This document shows, piece by piece, positions 20,292-23,507 of a DNA stretch of 23,507 nt. The stretch spans positions 1 to 23,507 of the forward strand of contig JNEM01014538.1 in assembly GCA_000697335.1 (NCBI GenBank), in the 5' to 3' direction. Under the pieces are notes generated by a model. That model did no database searches. It was not told the DNA's origin and was given only the letters and a program-made list of their open reading frames with translations. Position 1 is the stretch's first letter, and each line of letters opens with the position of its first letter. Source of the stretch: Conidiobolus incongruus B7586 (Eukaryota; Entomophthoromycota; Entomophthoromycetes; Entomophthorales; Conidiobolaceae). The position numbers and the translations under genes were made by a program.

Positions 20292-22934
20292 ATGTCAAAT
20301 TATCTTAAAGAACTGCTACCTGAAAATGCACTCGGTTGGAAGTTATTAAAATGGCTTCAAGAAAAGAAGAGTTTAGTCTCAGCAGATATTCATCAATTAT
20401 TAATTCAAAGAAAAGTAAAATGGTTTGTTTAACTAAAATTTAAAATTATACATTAAGTTGTTTTTCTTATCAGGCTATCTTCTTATTGCCAGCAAATACT
20501 GATAATGATGTTGAAATTTCAAGGTCGTTAATAGAAGATCATGTTTTAGTTAGTACTCAATTTGAACCTGAAAAAGTTCTTAAAACTTTGAGTTTTAAAT
20601 CTATTATTATTAAAGGGTTAGATAAATTAAATATATAAATATTTTTTAACTTAATTTCTAATATAACTTATTTTTTTATTAGAACTCAGTTAATAAGTAT
20701 TAATAGTGAATTACAAGATAATGTAGTACTGAAGTTATTATTTGAAAAGATTGAACTTTTCGAGTAATTTTATTTATTCTATACTAACAAATATTAATTT
20801 TTTAATATATTCTTTCTATAGCCAATTCGGAGCTGAAGTTGTGCATAATTTTATGGAAATGGACTGGAATAATCATATAATTCAAATGGTTATTATTAAT
20901 CACCAATTACAATCTATCGATACCGTTAATTTATATCAGCCTAATGAGCCTTTATCAAGTGAAAAAATTTTAGAGCATATGCTCCAAATTGACGATGATA
21001 AACTGAAACATCAAATTATGGTCAATGTGTTAAAGTGAGTATATGATATTTTTGCTATAACAAAATTGTTTATATAATATTACATTAATAATTAACTATA
21101 TAAATTTAGAGTAGTTGATCAAATTCAAGCTACTCATCGTCCAATTTTGGATAAAATAGCACAAAAGGCTCAAGAGCTATTTATACAAATTCTCGATAAT
21201 TATCCTGAATTAGATTTGATAGAAACTGTTGAAGCCTTTGTGACCAATCAAATTTATCCCAAGTAATTCAATAGTGTAATATCTTAATTCTAATTATTAA
21301 TTTAATTTTTCAATTCTTAGGATATTTGGTTACGGATCTGATGCTAAACAAGATGAACAATTGGATTCTAAAATAATTGTTTTAAATAAGTTTCAAATCC
21401 AGTTAAAAACATTAGACCCATATTTGGAGGAAAACAACGAGAGATATCAGTTATTGATTTTAGCCTCAAATCGAGCTGGAGAAGGTTTAATTAGCATTTT
21501 ATTAATAGTATATATTACATTAATTCTAATATTTTTATTAGCTTTGAAAAAAATTAACGACTCAACCTCCCCTAAAGATAAACTAAATGCTATCATTTTA
21601 GCTCATGAAGAGCTATCAGGTAACAAATATTATTGATATTAAAATAAATTCATTTTGTTTATATAACAACAATGATTAGGATCATTAATTTCTGAGAACG
21701 AGATTCAATATATGAATTTAGAAAATGATGGCATATTGACAGAAAATGGCTCCAATATAAACACAATATCATCATTAGAGAATGCTACAGTTAAACCAAT
21801 GGAAATTGAACTGACTGATATGAATAAAATCGATCCATCTAAAATTGAATTACCACAAAGTCCAGAAGATTTCGGATCAGACATAAATACTGTTGATGCA
21901 TCTAAACAGTGTAACACAAATGAAGATACTGATAATTCTACTCTCTTAGAAGCTAACCAGTCTAATATTAATGATACCGCAGGTAATTAATTTTAATTTT
22001 TAATGATATCGATGAAATAAATATATAATAATATAATATCGAAAATCTAGAATCAGATGTGCCACCACCTCTGCCTAAACGCAAGATCAATTGTGAAGAT
22101 ACAATGAAAATGATCAGTGCAGATGAATTGTTACCTTTATTGATTTATTCAATTATTATATCTAATCCACCAAACCTCTACTCTAATTTGAAGTTTATCC
22201 AAAGATTTCGACATGTTGATGGATTAACTGATCGCGCCTCTTATTGTTTAACCAACATGTTAGCAGCTATATCATATATTGAAACGTTTGATATTCAATC
22301 TATTAATCCACCATCTTCAAAGTAACACTCTTTCAAAGCCTTTATTTCATTTATAATAACCATAAAATCTTATAGACCATCACCACAGCTGAATACACAA
22401 CCATCCTCAGGTCTTTCCATTTCAAATATTGCAAATATCCCCAAAGATGTGACTGGAGAAAGTGTAAGAGCTTTTTCAGGTATGGTAGATATAGTTATGG
22501 GGAGATTCTGGAGCCCAACGCCAAAACCAAGCCAAGATCCAACTCCAATTCCGTAAGTGAAACATATATTGACTTTAAATCAATATATTAAAAAAATAAT
22601 ATAGAACACCACCCACACTTTCTGAAGATGCCGAAACCAAAATTAAAAAGGTGAGCTAATTATACTAAATATAATACTCTCAGTTTGTTTATATTATTTA
22701 TCATTAGTTACAATCTCTGAATCTACCTCAAGGAGTTTTAAACTATAAATTACCTGAAGAAAATTTTCAAAATTTAACTGTTAGCCAATTGCAAGGTAAA
22801 TCTAAATTATTTAATTCAAATAAATTACATTAATTAATCTAATAAATATTTTTATATAATTTTTAGAAATATTTAATAATTATAAACAGAGTATTAAATA
22901 TATCAATGATGTATATAAAATTTTAAAAAATTAA
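20292..22934 (+). CDS. VPS9-domain protein, probable Rab5-type exchange factor
   Basis: VPS9 domains load GTP onto Rab5-class GTPases (Vps21/Ypt51 in yeast) on endosomes. Thirteen exons fit one frame: 20292-20414, 20474-20616, 20683-20763, 20822-21034, 21110-21262, 21321-21484, 21542-21619, 21680-21982, 22051-22321, 22376-22552, 22605-22650, 22708-22795 and 22867-22934. They give 635 aa. The helical part (about 187-318) has VEAFVTNQIYPKIF and SPKDKL. The catalytic half (about 440-505) has SADELLPLLIY, NPPNLYSN, RFRHVDGL and SYCLTNMLAA, with D444 and Y484 matching the catalytic Asp and Tyr of Rabex-5. An acidic, Asn/Ser-rich stretch of about 115 residues (320-435) splits the domain. The N-terminal 186 residues and the C-terminal tail (about 505-635, with proline-rich pieces) show nothing I recognise. 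No ubiquitin-binding CUE domain is visible, so it is not a plain Vps9 orthologue. Two donors are unusual (GTTAGA at 20617, GTTTAA at 21485), but both keep the frame. The small 3' exons are the least certain. Confidence 0.87.
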
Positions 22935-23507
22935 ATAAAAATCTATACTTTTTGGTTAATATAAACTTGAGAAAAAAATAATAACCAAATTTTTAATTTC
23001 AAAATTTTTTTAATATATTATTAGTTTTAGATTTTAAATTATATATAAAATAAATAAGAAAAACTATAGTTTTAAATAGAATATATATATATATATGTAT
23101 TATTAATATTTTTATTAAAAAATTTTAATATAATAATTTGATATTAAGTTTAATTATACTTGAACCAAATATTAATCATCTAAAGAAATTTATTTTAATA
23201 TTATTATAACTCAACCATAAACATTTTAATTAATTTTAAAACCTATTAAAAGCTTATTAAAATAGTGCTTTATTTAACTTTAATTTATTGCTAGATCTGT
23301 TATTCAAATGGTAATAAAACAACTATTTAAATTTATTAAAGTTTAGAAAATTAATTTTATTGCTATTTTTTAATTATTAATAGTATAAAATTATACATAT
23401 TAAAAATTATTAAAATAATATAATATTTAATATATAAATATATTATATATATATTAATATTTAAACTTAATATTAAAATATTAAATAAATATTTTATTTT
23501 TTAAAAA
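22935..23507. other. Gene-less, extremely AT-rich right flank
   Basis: After the VPS9-gene stop the sequence drops to about 10% G+C or less in most lines (one 60-base line, 23401-23460, has none). It resembles the first 700 bases of the window in composition but shares no repeat that I could see. An (AT)8 run lies at 23081-23096. No coding sequence, RNA gene or terminal repeat was seen. Confidence 0.6.

Noticed and set aside
21705-21917. Minus-strand open frame opposite the VPS9 gene exon 8
   Set aside because: It is a shadow of the acidic exon on the plus strand and has no independent support.
1-23507. CRISPR arrays, virus-like elements, transposases or rRNA genes
   Set aside because: I saw no regularly spaced repeats, no long terminal repeats, no reverse-transcriptase, capsid or transposase motifs and no rRNA-like stretches.

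Overview
The window looks like nuclear DNA of an AT-rich fungus. Noncoding DNA is roughly 20-25% GC where I counted sample lines. Three conserved eukaryotic genes carry 26 very short introns (48-75 nt, all GT-AG), many with a CTAAT or TACTAAC branch-point-like motif shortly before the acceptor. The MAK16 protein reads most like fungal versions. An early-diverging fungus such as Conidiobolus and relatives would fit the composition and intron style, but that placement is a guess.

Left part (1-5082): an extremely AT-rich block (about 11% GC over 1-660) is followed by a nearly full-length, decayed copy of a half-size ABC transporter gene (about 1012-2850, minus) and 2.2 kb of empty spacer. Middle (5083-10120): an intact, intronless relative of that pseudogene (649 aa, ABCB10/Mdl1-like exporter, minus) is followed by 2.2 kb of spacer. 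Next comes a small intronless gene on the minus strand for a 226-aa protein I do not recognise. It sits in a GC island of about 40-50% and has a palindromic TATA box upstream. Then 10.2-15.28 kb is a gene desert with simple repeats and one GC-rich inverted-repeat structure near 13.9 kb.

Right part (15278-22934) is a compact housekeeping block. YVH1/DUSP12 phosphatase (plus, 7 exons) converges on MAK16 (minus, 9 exons). A tRNA-Arg(ACG) (plus) follows, and then a VPS9-domain Rab5 exchange-factor gene (plus, 13 exons). Yvh1 and Mak16 both act in 60S ribosome biogenesis. Their adjacency may be coincidence, since eukaryotic gene order is not operonic. The last 570 bases return to extreme AT richness.

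I found no CRISPR array, no bacterial-type operon, no virus-like element and no transposase. The observations most worth a second look are the orphan 226-aa gene with its overlapping upstream ORF, a stop-free 57-nt intron in the VPS9 gene that would encode a membrane-like segment if retained, the split VPS9 domain, the active and dead ABC pair, and two compact GC-rich inverted-repeat structures in otherwise empty DNA.
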